Made by a program: the position numbers and the translations under genes
DNA from: Dugong dugon
Lineage: Eukaryota > Chordata > Mammalia > Sirenia > Dugongidae
NCBI GenBank assembly: GCA_030035585.1
Contig: CM057460.1
Coordinates: 222,787,711-222,851,710, forward strand
Length of the DNA: 64,000 bases
Direction: 5' to 3'
In this document: positions 23,101 through 33,920 of the stretch, one piece after another
How the letters are laid out: each line of letters opens with the position of its first letter
Numbering within the stretch: the first letter of the stretch is position 1
Notes under the pieces: generated by a model
Database searches by the model: none
Told to the model about the DNA's origin: nothing
Seen by the model: only the letters and a program-made list of their open reading frames with translations

Positions 23101-23832
23101 TCTTTTTTTTTTTTTTTTTAGAATTTTTTTATTGTACTTTAGATGAAGATTTACAGAACAAATAGCTTCTCATTAAACAGTTAGTACACATATTGTTTTA
23201 TGACAATGGTTAACAACCCCATGACATGTCAAGACTGTCCCTTTTCAACCTTGGGTTTCCTATTACCAGCTTTCCTGTCCCCTCCTGCCTTCTAGCCCTT
23301 GCCCCTGGGCTGGTGTGCCCCTTTAGTGTCATTTTGTCCTACGGGTCTGTCTAATCTTTGGCTGAATGGTGAACCTTGGGAGTGACATTATTACTGAGCT
23401 AAAAGGGTGTCCGGGGGCCATACTCTTGGGGTTTCTCCTGTCTCTGTCAGGCCAGTAAGTCTGGTCTTTTTTTGGGAGTTGGAATTTTGTTCCACATTTT
23501 TCTCCAGCTCTGTCCGGGACCCTCTGTTGTGATCCCAGTCAGAGCAGTCAGTGGTGGTAGCCGGCACCATTTAGCTGTACTGGACTCAGTCTGGTGGAGG
23601 CCATGGTAGTTGTGGTCCCTTAGTCCTTTGGACTAATCTTTTCCTTGTATCTTGTTTTCTTCATTCTCCCTTGCTCCCTAAGGGGTGAGACCAGTAGAGT
23701 GTCTTAGATGGCTGCTCACAGGCTTTTAAGACCCCAGACCCTACTCACCAAGGTAGAATGTACAACATTTTCTTTATAAACTGTATTATGCTAGTTGAGC
23801 TAGGTATTACCCGAGACCATGGTCCCCACAGC
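23101..23832 (-). mobile_element. L1 3' UTR fragment with clear target duplication
   Basis: Starts with poly-T (poly-A tail on the minus strand). Shares TCTAATCTTTGGCTGAATGG, CTCTGTCCGGGACCCTCTGT and GTCTCTGTCAGGCCAGTAAG with the copies at 12156 and 32349. The 12-base sequence CCTGAGGCATAA occurs at 23089-23100 and again at 23833-23844, a perfect target duplication for a 5'-truncated retrotransposition. Confidence 0.92.
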
Positions 23833-23869
23833 CCTGAGGCATAAACTTAAAAAAAAAAAAAAAATCCGA

Positions 23870-24480
23870 ATTGAAGTGTCTTCGATAAGGACTCCAGACC
23901 ACTGGCCAGGCCAGAAAGATGCACCTCATGATCATCTTGTGATACTGACTGACCTCAGGGAAGAGGGGCTGGAGTGTGAATTATGTAATTAAATGCCCAA
24001 TAAATGCTCTGGACATGGAATCTCCATGAGCTTCCTGGTTGGTGAAAGACACTGATACATATGAGAGGGTAGTGTGTCCTTTTTTTGGGACATGGAAGCT
24101 CTGCGATGGGAACCCTCCTAGACTTCACCCTATGCGTCTCTTCATTTGTATCCTTTTTTCCACAATAAAGCTGTAATGGTAAGTGTAGCACTTTGTGTGA
24201 GTTCTGTGAGTCATTTCAGCAAATTATCAAACCCAAGGGTGTAGTGGGAGTCAGCAGGTCAGAAGCGAGGGAGGCCGGGGGGATAGTGGAATAACACCAA
24301 ACTTGCAGCCAGCAGGGCACAAGTGAGGGGGTCATAAGGACCCCCAATTTTGTGGCTGGTATCTGAAGTCTTAGGCAGACATGACATCTGAAAGACTGAG
24401 TCCTTCTAACTTATGAGACCTGACCTAGATCCGGGTAACTGCAGTCAGAGGAAGAAGTGCTGCATGGGGAGCTGGTGTCA
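23870..24480 (+). repeat. Probable old LTR, family not determined
   Basis: Around 24100-24200 there is TATGCGTCTCTTCATTTGTA, an AATAAA signal (CACAATAAAGCTGTAATGG) and GTTCTGTGAGTCATTTCAGC, an arrangement typical of an R-U5 region. The 5' edge is unclear. Confidence 0.4.
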
Positions 24481-24953
24481 GAACTAAACAGAGAAGTGAA
24501 AAAGTGAGGATACGGTTTATGTTGATTATTATCCTTGACAGGCTTTGTCTGGAATGTTGACAAGAGCCCACGGCCACCCCGGAACTTGTTTCCTCCGCCT
24601 GGGTAGGGAAATACATGTAGTAAGTCATTGCTCATTAGACCTTAATGCAACAGGTAACCTAATATCGGTATCTGTAAGAGGGTTTCCCAAGCTTCCTCAG
24701 AGCAGGAACTCAAAGGCAAATAGATACTGGGGAGATGTCGACAGTCCAAAATTCCTTGACCCCCTACATTGGGATATTAGAAAGTTTCCTCTTCTTCGAG
24801 AAGCATCTATTTAAGATAACTGCAATCTTGGTTTCAAAATCTTCAGGTCATACCACTGTAATGTGGAAAGGCAGGATACCTCTTCACCAGAGAGAGGCGG
24901 ACGCTATTCACCTTGGTCTGGTGTGGATGATAAACACATTGAAAACCAAAGTA
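24481..24953. other. Unique or unassigned DNA
   Basis: Short open frames on both strands with no family resemblance. Confidence 0.35.
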
Positions 24954-26635
24954 AGGCGTACCTTGTTTTATTGTGCTTCACTTTATTGTGCTTCGCAGAT
25001 ACTGTGTTTTTTACACATCGAAGGTTTGTGGCAACCTTACGTCGAGCACGTCTATCGGCGCCATTTTTCCAACAGCGTGTGCTCACTTCATGTCTCTGTG
25101 TCACATTTTTGTAATTCTCCCAATATTTCAAACTTTTTCATTATTATTATATCTGCTATGGCAATCTGTGGTGAGTGATCTTTGGTGTTACTATTGTAAT
25201 TGTTTTGGGGTGCCACGAACAGCATCCATATAACACAGTGAACTAAACCGATATATGTGCATGTTCTGACTGCTCCACTGACTAGCCGTTCCCTATCTCT
25301 CTCCCTCTCCCCAAGCCTCCCCTATTCCCTGAGACACGACAATATTGAAATTAGGCCAGTTAATAATCCTAAGTGTTCAAGTGAAAGAAGAGTCGCAGGT
25401 CTCTCACTTCAAATCAAAAGCTAGAAATGATTAAGCTTAGTGAGGAAGGCAGGTTGAAAGCAGAGACAGGCTGAAAGCTAGGCCTCTTGGGCCTAACAGT
25501 TAGCTAAGTTGTGAATGCAGAGGAAAGTTCTTGAAGGAAATGAAAAGCACTAATCCAATGAACACAGGAATGATCAGAAAGCGAAACAGCCTAGTTGCTG
25601 ATATGGAGAAAGTTTGAGTGGTCTGGATAGAAGATCAAACCAGCTACAACATTCCCTTAAGCCAGAGCCTAACCCAGAGCAAGGCCCTAATGCTCTTCAA
25701 CTCTCTGAAGGCTGAGAGAAACGAGGAAGCTGCAGAAGAAAAGTTTGAAGCTAGCAGAGGTTGGCTCATGAGATTTAAGGAAAGAAGCCGTCTCCATATC
25801 ATAAAGCACAAAGTGAAGCAGCAGGTGCTGATGTAGAAGCTACAGCAAGTTATCCAGAAGATCTAGCTGAGATAATTGATGAAGGCGGCTACACTAAACA
25901 ACAGATTTTCAGTGTAGACGAAATAGCCTTACATTTGAAGAAGATGCCATCTAGGACTCTCACAGCTAGAGAGGAGACGTCAATGCCTGGCTTCAAGGCT
26001 TCAAAGGACAGGCTAACTCTCTTGTTAGGGGCTAATGCAGCTGGTAACTTTACACTGAAAGGGAGAGTCAGTTGATGCGGGAAACTTCACTGTTGTCTTA
26101 TTATAAGAAATTGCCACATTCACCCCAACCCTCAGCAACCACCACCCTGATCAGTCAGCAGCCATCAACATCGAGGTAAGACCCTCCACCAGCAAAAAGA
26201 TTATGACTCGCTGAAGGCTCAGATGATGGTTAGCATTTTTTTAGCAATAAAGTATTTTTTAATTAAGGTATGACATTGTTTTTTTAGACATAATGCTATC
26301 GCACACTTGACAGATTACAAAAAAAAAAAAAAAACCCCAACCAAATTCCTTGCAGTCGAGTTGATTCTGACTCATAGCGACCCTATAGGACAGAGGAAAA
26401 CTATCCCATAGGGTTTCCAAGGAGCAGCTGATGGATTCGAACTGCCAACCTTTTGGTTATCAGCCTGAGCTCTTAACCACTGTACCACCAGGGCTTCTAA
26501 AAGACTACAGTATAGAGTAAACATAACTTTTATATGCACTGGGAAACCAAAAAATTTGTGTGACTCACTTTATTGCTTATTCACTTTACTGAGGTGGTCT
26601 AGAACCGAACCTGCAGTATCTCCAAGGTATGCCTG
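24954..26635 (+). mobile_element. Tigger1 DNA transposon, internally deleted
   Basis: The left TIR (GGCGTACCTTGTTTTATTG) and right TIR (reverse complement of TCTCCAAGGTATGCCTG) are bordered by TA, the pogo/Tigger target duplication. The 5' UTR (GAAGGTTTGTGGCAACCTTA, GGCGCCATTTTTCCAACAGC) and the N-terminal part of the transposase are recognisable at 25375-26060 ([40 protein letters not shown]). The sequence then jumps at about 26060 to the far 3' end of the gene (GAGAGTCAGTTGATGCGG), so the DDE catalytic region is missing. An AfroSINE sits at 26330-26497. Non-autonomous and dead. Confidence 0.93.
26325..26497 (-). repeat. AfroSINE inside Tigger1
   Basis: A 16-base A run, then ACCCCAACCAAATTCCTTGC, CTGACTCATAGCGACCCTA, ending in CACCACCAGGGCTTC. 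The Tigger sequence continues with GACTACAGTATAGAGTAAAC; the base string AGA(T/C)TACA before and ACTACA after hint at the duplication. Confidence 0.92.
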
Positions 26636-27059
26636 TACTATATACTGCATTTATTTTCAGTCTCTAAAGATGGAACATTACCTGAGTGAAGAGGCTGGCC
26701 TGCAGTCTTGCTGCTGTTGCTGGGTCTTCTTTCACACATGGCAGGCCCTCGCACACCCCAGCGTGGGATTCTCCCCGCTTCTTGCCCTGTTTCTGCTCTT
26801 TTTGCTCCCTGGGACTGCAGGTTCCCACACTCAACGTCTACTTCATGCTTTATTTTTATGGAGGTGTCTTAGACATCTCATGCTGTTATAATTGAAATAC
26901 CACAAGTGAGTGGCTTTAACAGACGGAGATTTATTTCCTCACAGCTTAGGAGGCTAGAAGTCCAAACTCAGGGTGCTGGCTCTAGGGGAAGGGTCTTTCT
27001 CTCTGCTGACTCTGGAGGAAGGTCCTTTGCTCTTCAGCATCTGTTTCCTGGTTCCTTGG

Positions 27060-27543
27060 TGTCTTGGTCATCTAGTGCTGGCATAACAGAAATACCACAA
27101 GTGGATGGTTTTAACAAAGAGAAGTTTATTTCCTCACAGTCAAAGTAGGCTAAAAGCCCAAATTCAGGGCCTCAGCTCCAGGGAAAGGCTTTTTCTCTCT
27201 GTCGGCCTTCTTGTCTTCAGTGTTCCCCCGGACTAGGAGCTTCTCTGCACAGGGACCCCAGTCCAAGGGACGTGCTCTGCTCCTGGCACTGCTTTCTTGA
27301 TGGTATGAGGTCCCCCTGTCTCACTGCTCACTTCTGTCTTTTATATCTCAAGAGATTGCCTCAGGACACAATCCAATCTTGTCGATCCATTCCTGCCTTA
27401 CTAACATCACTGCCACCCATCCTCCCTCATTAACATCATACAGGCAGGTTTACAACATACAGGAAAATCACACAGTACCAGGAATGATGGCCTAGCCAAA
27501 TTGGTACACACATTTTTTGGGGGACGTAATTCAAACTATGACA
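27060..27543 (-). repeat. Inner solo LTR, perfect 5-base target duplication
   Basis: Starts TGTCTTGGTC and ends ACTATGACA on the plus strand, that is TG...CA on the element strand. CTTGG stands at 27055-27059 and again at 27544-27548. A 5-base duplication is that of ERVL/MaLR integrases. Confidence 0.93.
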
Positions 27544-27612
27544 CTTGGAGATCACCATGTGTCTTGGCACCTATCTTACCCCATCTCTGCTTCTCTCACT
27601 TGCTTGTTTTTT

Positions 27613-28444
27613 GTTGTTAGGGGCCATCAAGTGGGTTCCAACTCATCGCGACCCATGTACAAGACAACAAAACACTGCCAAGTCTTGTGCCATCCTCACA
27701 ATCATTGCTATGTTTGAGCCCATTGTTGCAGCCACTGTGTCAATCTTTCTCTTTGAGGGTCTTTCTCTTTTTCGTTGACCCTCTACTTTACCAAGCACGA
27801 CGTCCTTCTGCAGACAACAGTCCCTCCTAATAACACGTCCAAAGTACATGAGACGAAATCTCACCATCATTGCTTCTAAGGAGCATTCTGGCTGTACTTC
27901 TTCCAAGACAGATTTGTTCATTCTTCTGGCAGTCCAAAGATCAATTCTTTGGTCTTCCTTATTCATTGTCCAGCTTTTGCATGCACTTGAGGCAGTTGAA
28001 AACACCATGGCTTGGGTCAGGCGCACCTTAGTCTTCAAAGTGCGCCTGGTCTTTTGCAGCAGATTTGCCTAATGCAATATGTCATTTGATTTCTTGACTG
28101 CTGTTTCCATGGGTGCTGATTCATTTCCAAGTAACATTAAATCCTTGACAACTTCAATATTTTCTCCATTTATCATGATGTTGCTTATTGGTCCGTTTGT
28201 GAGGATTTTTGTTTTATGTTGAGGTGTAATCCATACTGAAGGCTGTAGTCGTTGATCTTCATCAGCAGGTGCTTCAAGTCTTCTTTGCTTTCAGCAAGCA
28301 AGGTTGTGTCATCCAAATATTGCAGGTTGTAAATGAGTCTTCCTCCAATTCTGATGCTGCCTTCTTTTTCATATAGTCCAGTTTCTCAGATTGTTTGCTC
28401 AGCATTCAGGTTGAATAAATATGGTAAAAGGATACAACCCTGAC
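27613..28444 (-). mobile_element. RTE/BovB-type LINE, 5'-truncated
   Basis: Reversed RTE tail at left (TTGTTGTTAGGGGCCATCAA). The minus strand encodes MKTKVRLTQAMVFSTAS and ARRMNKSVLEEVQPECSLEA with frameshifts, and extends further 5' into the reverse transcriptase region (ATCCAAATATTGCAGGTTGT). Flanks CTTGTTTTTT (27603-27612) and CTTGTTTGTT (28445-28454) are a 10-base target duplication with one mismatch. Confidence 0.88.
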
Positions 28445-28568
28445 CTTGTTTGTTTAGCCTCTTTTATATCTAAAAAGAGATTGCCCCAACACACACCCTA
28501 CAGTAATCCTGCTTCATGAACATTACAAAGACAACCCATTCCCAAATGACATTATAACCACAGGCATA

Positions 28569-28735
28569 AAAATACAAAAACCAAACCCGCTGCCATCGAG
28601 TCAATTCCAACTCATAGCAACCCTATAGGACAGAGTAGAACTGCCCCATAGGGTTTCTAAGGAGTGGCTGGTGGATTCAAACTGCCAACCTTGTGGTTAG
28701 CAGCTGAACCTTAACCACTATGCCACCAGGGCTCC
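28569..28735 (-). repeat. AfroSINE with perfect 13-base target duplication
   Basis: AACCACAGGCATA occurs at 28556-28568 and 28736-28748. The body has ACCAAACCCGCTGCCATCGA and ends in CACCAGGGCTCC. Confidence 0.96.
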
Positions 28736-28879
28736 AACCACAGGCATAGATGTTAGGAATTACAACACATATTTTTGGGGGACAGAATTCAATCCATAAC
28801 ATTCCAGCCTTTGGCCTCCAAAAATTCATGTCCTTCCACATGCAAAACACATTTACTCCATCACAGGAGCAAAACATAA

Positions 28880-29095
28880 AAAAACAAACTAAACTTGTTA
28901 TCATCAAGCCGATTCTAACTCATGGCAATCCCATGTGTTACAGAGTCAAACTGTGCTCCATATAGTTTTCTTAGCTGTAATCTTTATGGAAGCACATTGC
29001 CAGGACTTTCTTCCACAGTGCCACTTGTTGAGTTTGAACTGCTAACCTTTCCATTAGCAGCTGATTGCAAACCACTTGCACCACCCAGGGACCTG
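28880..29095 (-). repeat. AfroSINE (CACCCAG subfamily)
   Basis: Reversed: AAACTAAACTTGTTATCATC, CTCATGGCAATCCCATGTG, CCACAGTGCCACTTG, ending in GCACCACCCAGGGACC. Confidence 0.9.
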
Positions 29096-29103
29096 GGGTA
29101 AAG

Positions 29104-29493
29104 TACACCTACTCCTCACTTATCGACTATCTCATTATCTGACAATTTGCATTTACAACAATGGTAAAAAAAATCTGCTATGACTATTTTACGCATTAAT
29201 AACATACGTCTGGCAGTAATGAACACCAAGGTGTGAGGTGAGAGTAAAGCTGACTGTGATGGTTAAGGTTATGTTACAGCTTGGTTGGGCCATGATTCTC
29301 AGTGGCTTGGCATTTATGTAATGATGGAGTTTGGCAGTTATGTAATGATGTATCTTGGCAATTATGTAATGATGTAGTCATCCTCTATTTCATGATCTGA
29401 TGTGGTCATCCTCCATTTGTGCGTAATTTTGATTTTCACATAACAACCTGGTCTTTGGAACCTAACTATGTGGATAAGTGAGGAGCGGGTGTA
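29104..29493. mobile_element. TIR element (Tigger/mariner-like MITE) interrupted by an LTR fragment
   Basis: The left end TACACCTACTCCTCACTTAT and the reverse complement of the right end, TACACCCGCTCCTCACTTAT, form inverted repeats of at least 24 bases with three mismatches. TA borders both, consistent with the TA target preference of Tc1/mariner/pogo elements. No coding sequence. Confidence 0.75.
29258..29425 (+). repeat. LTR 5' fragment with short tandem units
   Basis: TGTGATGGTTAAGGTTATGT and GGGCCATGATTCTCAGTGG match the fragment at 10440. Within it a unit of about 24 bases (TTGGCANTTATGTAATGATG) repeats three times (29307-29380), and TCATCCTC(T/C)ATTT twice after that. Confidence 0.65.
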
Positions 29494-30060
29494 TAGATAA
29501 CATAAAACTTGCCATTTTAACCCTTTTTAAGTGTACAATTCAATGGCATTAATTATATTCACCTTGTTGTGCAATCATCACCGCTGTTTCTTTCCAGAAC
29601 TTTTTCATCATCCCAAACGGAAACTCAATGCCCTTTAAGCAAAACTCCCCATTTCTGCCTTTCCCAGCCCCTAGTAATCACTGAGCTACTTTGTCTCTAT
29701 AAATCTGCCTTTTCCAGATATTTCATGTAAGTGGGATCATACAATATTTGTCCTTTTTTGTCTGACTTATTTCACTCAGCGTAATGTTTTCAAAGTTCAT
29801 TCATGTTGCAGCATGCATCAGGACTTCATTTCTCATATGACTGAATAATATTCTATTGTATTCGCATACCACATTTTGTTTATCCATTCATCTGTTGATG
29901 GATTCTTGGGTTTTTTCCACCTTTTGGCTATTGTGAGTAACAAACATTGGTCAACAAGTATCTGTTTGAGTCCCTGCTTTCAAATCTTTTGGGTATGTAT
30001 CTAAGAGTGGAATTGCTCAGCCATGTGGTAATTCTGTGTTTGGCTTTTTGAGAAACCACC
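29494..30060 (-). mobile_element. L1 3' end (old L1M-type)
   Basis: Reversed L1 tail DNA: CACCTTGTTGTGCAATCATC, TTCATGTAAGTGGGATCATA, CTGACTTATTTCACTCAGCG, CATTCATGTTGCAGCATGC, CATTCATCTGTTGATGGA. Non-coding on this strand. Confidence 0.85.
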
Positions 30061-30884
30061 AAAGCGCCTCCTGGCTTTTTACACTGCACAGAGAGGACAG
30101 TGATAGTAGCCTTGGAGGCTGAGATCCCTAAGCAGGTCCTCACAACTTTTGTGAACACAACCTTTGTGTTCAGTTACTCAGGCTGCTAACTGCACAAGGG
30201 ACAAGTGGACCTGCCATGCATGCCTGGCACACTGGGCTAAACCTGCCATGAGGAAGGGGTGTTTGTTTCTTACACACGCAGAGGGTCTGTACGGACGGTG
30301 GCAGCCCGGCTCCCTTGTCTTCACCAGGTAAGCACCACCTGGTGCTCAGAAGCTCACAAAGTCTGCCCCTCTGGCCTGTGAGGTATGATACACATAGCCA
30401 TGTATGAGAAACTGAGGCTGTACAACATGTTAGCAATCTCGGGAGAGCCATGTTCTTCTTAGAAGGAGAGAAGAGCTTGGGGAAAGCTATGCACCAGGCA
30501 GGTTCAACAGGTGAGCCTGCAAGGCGAGAAGCAGGTGGCCTTCTCCACGCTACAGAGGACTAAGAAGGTAGAAGAAATTGAGTGGCCCGAGACTGGGACA
30601 CTGTGTAGGGGGCAGTGCCAAGGAGCCCCCTGCTTGGAGTAAATCTTCTGTCTGGAATACGGGGCATCAAAGTGATGGAGTGAGAGCTGAGAAGGCCCCA
30701 CCACCACATTGGAAGGACACACTTGCCTGGCACCCGAGGGGACTTGTTAGCATTCTCCCTAGAAGCATTCCTGCAGTGTCCTCAGCATCTATGGCACTGA
30801 CTGAATCTTAGGCCCTGGGTATAAATAGGCATTTGTGTGTGGCCTGGAGACCCAGCCCTCACCTCATACTGGGTATGTATCATC
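30061..30884. other. Unique intergenic DNA
   Basis: No recognised gene or repeat. Confidence 0.45.
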
Positions 30885-31292
30885 TTCCACCACCTGTCTG
30901 TCAGTGTGTTGTACTGTGGAGGCTTGTATGTTGCTGAAATTCTGGAAGCTATGCCACCAGAATTTCAAATACCAGCAGGGTCACCCACAGTGGACCAGTT
31001 TCAGTGGAGCTTCCAGACTAAGACAGACTAGGAAGAAAGGTCTGGTGATCCACTTCTGAAAAACCAGCCAGTGAAAACCCTATGGATCACAGCAGAATGC
31101 TGTCTGATATGGTGCTGGAAGATGAGCCCCCTAGGTTGGAAGGCACTCAAAATACACGTTGACTGCAACAATGGACTCAAACATACCAACAACAGTGAAG
31201 ATGGCATAGGACCAGGCAATGTTTCATTCTGTTGTACACGGGCATACGTGGGGTCGCCATGAGTTGGAGTTGGTTGGTTGGCAGCTAACAAC
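30885..31292 (+). repeat. AFRO_LA-like composite element, full-length type
   Basis: Starts TCTTCCACCACCTGTCTGTC, contains GCTATGCCACCAGAATTTCA, AGACTAAGACAGACTAGGAA, GATGAGCCCCCTAGGTTGG and GGCAATGTTTCATTCTGTTG, and ends GGTCGCCATGAGTTGGAG, GGCAGCTAACAAC. Confidence 0.88.
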
Positions 31293-31295
31293 ATC

Positions 31296-31755
31296 ATCAG
31301 TCAGGTTCTCCAGAAAAACAGAGGCAATAAGGTATGTGTGTGTGTGTGTACATATAGAAAGATTTTAAGAATTGGCTCATGTGATTGTGGGGGCTAACAA
31401 GAAAAAAATCTGCAGAGCAGGCCGGCAGGTTGGAAACTCAGGCCAGAGTTTATGTTGCAGTCTTGGGTCCAAAATCTGTAGGGCAGGCTGGGAACTCTGG
31501 CAGGATATCAACGTTACAGTCTTGAGGCAGAATTCTTTCTTCTCCAAGAAACCTAAGTTTTTGTTCTTAAGGCCTTCAACTAATTGGATCAGACCTACCC
31601 ATGTTATCGAGGGTGATCTTTACTTACAGTCACCTGAACGTTGATGTTAACCACATCTAAAAAATACCTTCCCAGCAACATCTAGATTAGTGTTTGACCA
31701 AATCACTGGGCACCACAGCCTAGCCACACTGACACATAAAATTTACCATCAAAAA
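31296..31755 (-). repeat. MLT2-type ERVL LTR
   Basis: Reversed: TCAGGTTCTCCAGAAAAACA, AGAATTGGCTCATGTGATTG, TTAAGGCCTTCAACTAATTG, CCACATCTAAAAAATACCTT, CAGCCTAGCCACACTGACAC, ending in ATAAAATTTACCATCA. Confidence 0.9.
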
Positions 31756-32348
31756 CATGACTTTATGGCAATGATCTCCAAAATAAAAACATGGGGAAGT
31801 AATTGAAAATTTTTTTTCACTTCACATATTCATATTAACAACTTTTTTTTTAAAAAAAAATCAATGCTTGCTCTTCCTTTCTGTTTTGATAATCAGCATC
31901 TGGTCACCACTGGGCCTCCTGCACTTGTACAGTTTTCTTGTCCCAATCCCAGGACAGTACTCCAGTCCAGTCTACCACCAGCACCACTGCAGACCCGGCT
32001 CTTTCTCACACACTTTTAAAAGTGTTTCATGATGCCCTGGTATGTAAACAGATCAAATGGATTCTAGAATCCCAGCTGACCTATCCTAACTTCTACCCAA
32101 TGTCTAAGTAATTTTGCAGAGCCTTTTCTTTTTCCTGCTCCCCACTGTTTTTTTAATTTTTATTTTAGTTTTGGCCTTGGCCTATGATATATTTGATATT
32201 CTTCCAACTTTTATTTTATCTTCAAATTTGATGAACATTAGTACAGCTTCCAAGTCTTCCTTCAGGAGATGGATGATGGCATCAGGTGAAGTATAGTGAA
32301 GATGGTGCAGGAGAGTAGGTCAAAGCTGACCTGAGTCTTCAGCCGTCA
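31756..32348. other. Unique or unassigned intergenic DNA
   Basis: Nothing supported; short A/T runs near 31810-31860. Confidence 0.4.
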
Positions 32349-32885
32349 GTCTTTCTTTTTTTTTTTAATTGTTGTCCTTTAAGTGAAAGTTTATAATTCA
32401 AGTTAGTCTCTCATACACAAATGTATACATACACTGTTAGTGACCCTAATTGCTCTCCCTATACTGTGACAGCACACTCCTCCTTTCCACCCCAGATTTC
32501 CCGTGTCCATTCAACCAGCTCCTGACCCTCTCTGCCTTCTCATCTCACCTCCAGACAGGAGCTGCCCATTCAGTCTCATTTGTCTCCTTGAGCTAAGAAG
32601 CACACTCTTCACAAGTATCACTTTATGTCCCATAGTCCAGTCTAATCTTTGTCTGAAGAGCTGTCCATGGGAATTGTTTTAGTTCTGGGCTGATAGAGAA
32701 TCCAGGGGCCATGCTTTCCAGGGTACCTCCAGTCTCTGTCAGACCATTAAGTCTGGTCTTTTTACTAGAATTTGAGTTCTGCCACCCACCTTTCTCTTGC
32801 TCCATCAGGGACTCTCTGTTGTGTTCCCTGTCAGGGTGGTCATTAGTGGTAGCCGGGCACCATCTAGTTTTTCTGGTCTCAGCTC
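32349..32885 (-). mobile_element. L1 3' UTR fragment
   Basis: Poly-T start, then GTCTAATCTTTGTCTGAAGA, CTCCAGTCTCTGTCAGACCA and GGTAGCCGGGCACCATCTAG, the same family as the copies at 12156 and 23101 but more diverged. Confidence 0.85.
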
Positions 32886-32955
32886 AGCCTTCATTCTTGA
32901 TGCTGGTTCTCCTAACAGCCATGAATGTGGGGAGTTGTACGCTCACCTTTCTTCA

Positions 32956-33165
32956 TCTTAACCAGTTGCCGTGGAGTTGACCCCGACTCGTGGCAACCCC
33001 ATGTGTATCACAGTAGAACTGTGCTCCACAGGGTTTGCAATGGCTAATTTTTTGGAAATAGATGACCAGGCCTTTCTTCCAAGGGCCTCTGGGTGGACCT
33101 ATATTTCCAAACGTTTGGTTAGCAGCTGAGTGCGTTTATCATTTGCACCACCCAGGGACTCCTAG
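32956..33165 (-). repeat. AfroSINE (CACCCAG subfamily)
   Basis: Reversed: AACCAGTTGCCGTGGAGTTG, CGACTCGTGGCAACCCCATG, ending in GCACCACCCAGGGACTCC. Confidence 0.92.
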
Positions 33166-33607
33166 ATCTTAACTGTGAGTATATCATGAGAGATGCTGTC
33201 ATGGACCTGATGTGGCCAATATTATTTCCTGGGTTACCAATCTAGTGACTATATCCACACAAAAAATGGGTTCTTTTTTGTTCTTTCATTTATTCTTTCC
33301 TTCATTTGGCATTTCTTGGGTCACTGCTGGCAGCAGGCAGTGTGCCACAGTAATCCCTGCCCTGTGCCACACCCGAGAAGAGTTGCAGTCCCATACCCAT
33401 ATCAGACGGTTTATGCTCCACCTTGTATTCTCCTGACCTACCTTTTTGCCTCAGCCCTCCTCTGGCTTCCACCTGTGCACAGGTAGTGCCCAGCAGCACC
33501 TTGCCTCAGCTGTACCAGGTACTTCTTGCTTCCTGCCCCAGGGTTTCCCTGCCACCCCCCACATGGGACTGGGGCAACCATTGGGAGTGCACATACGTCT
33601 TGAAACG
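33166..33607. other. Unique intergenic DNA
   Basis: Open frames on both strands around 33300-33650 are background; no domain seen. Confidence 0.4.
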
Positions 33608-33765
33608 TCAGAAGGGCACAGTGGTTAAGAGCTCGGCTGCTAACCAAACAGTTGGCAGTTCAAATCCACCAGCTGCTCCTTGGAAACCATATGGGGCAGT
33701 TCTACTCTGTCCTATAGGGTCGCTGTGAGTTGGAATGGACTCGACAGCAACGGGATTTTGGGGGC
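33608..33765 (+). repeat. AfroSINE, slightly 5'-truncated
   Basis: GGGCACAGTGGTTAAGAGC, box B GCAGTTCAAATCCACC, tail GTCGCTGTGAGTTGGAATGG and GACAGCAACGGG. Confidence 0.93.
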
Positions 33766-33920
33766 AAACCTTGCCCAACGGGTGACAGAAGTTGGAGAAC
33801 AAGTCCTGCCCTCTTTATGTCTCTCCTCTTGGAGGTGCTTGACATGTTCTCAGAAGATCCCCAGCAGGAGGGAGCCCCTTGCCCACAGCATAATTAGCTT
33901 AATAATGCACCCTGCTTGGG

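Larger units (their letters stand above)
26865..28801 (-). repeat. Outer MaLR-like LTR carrying three later insertions
   Basis: The LTR is spread over 26865-27059, 27549-27602, 28455-28568 and 28749-28801. These pieces join in order to give TGTCTTAG...CATGCTGTTATAATTGA, CACAGCTTAGGAGGCTAGAA, CTTTTATATCTAAAAAGAGA, and the 5' end ACAGAATTCAATCCATAACA. The interruptions are a second LTR, an RTE fragment and an AfroSINE, each with its own target duplication. Confidence 0.8.

Noticed and set aside
29307-29380. CRISPR-like short repeat array
   Set aside because: It is only three imperfect 24-base units without unique spacers, inside an LTR fragment in a mammalian genome.
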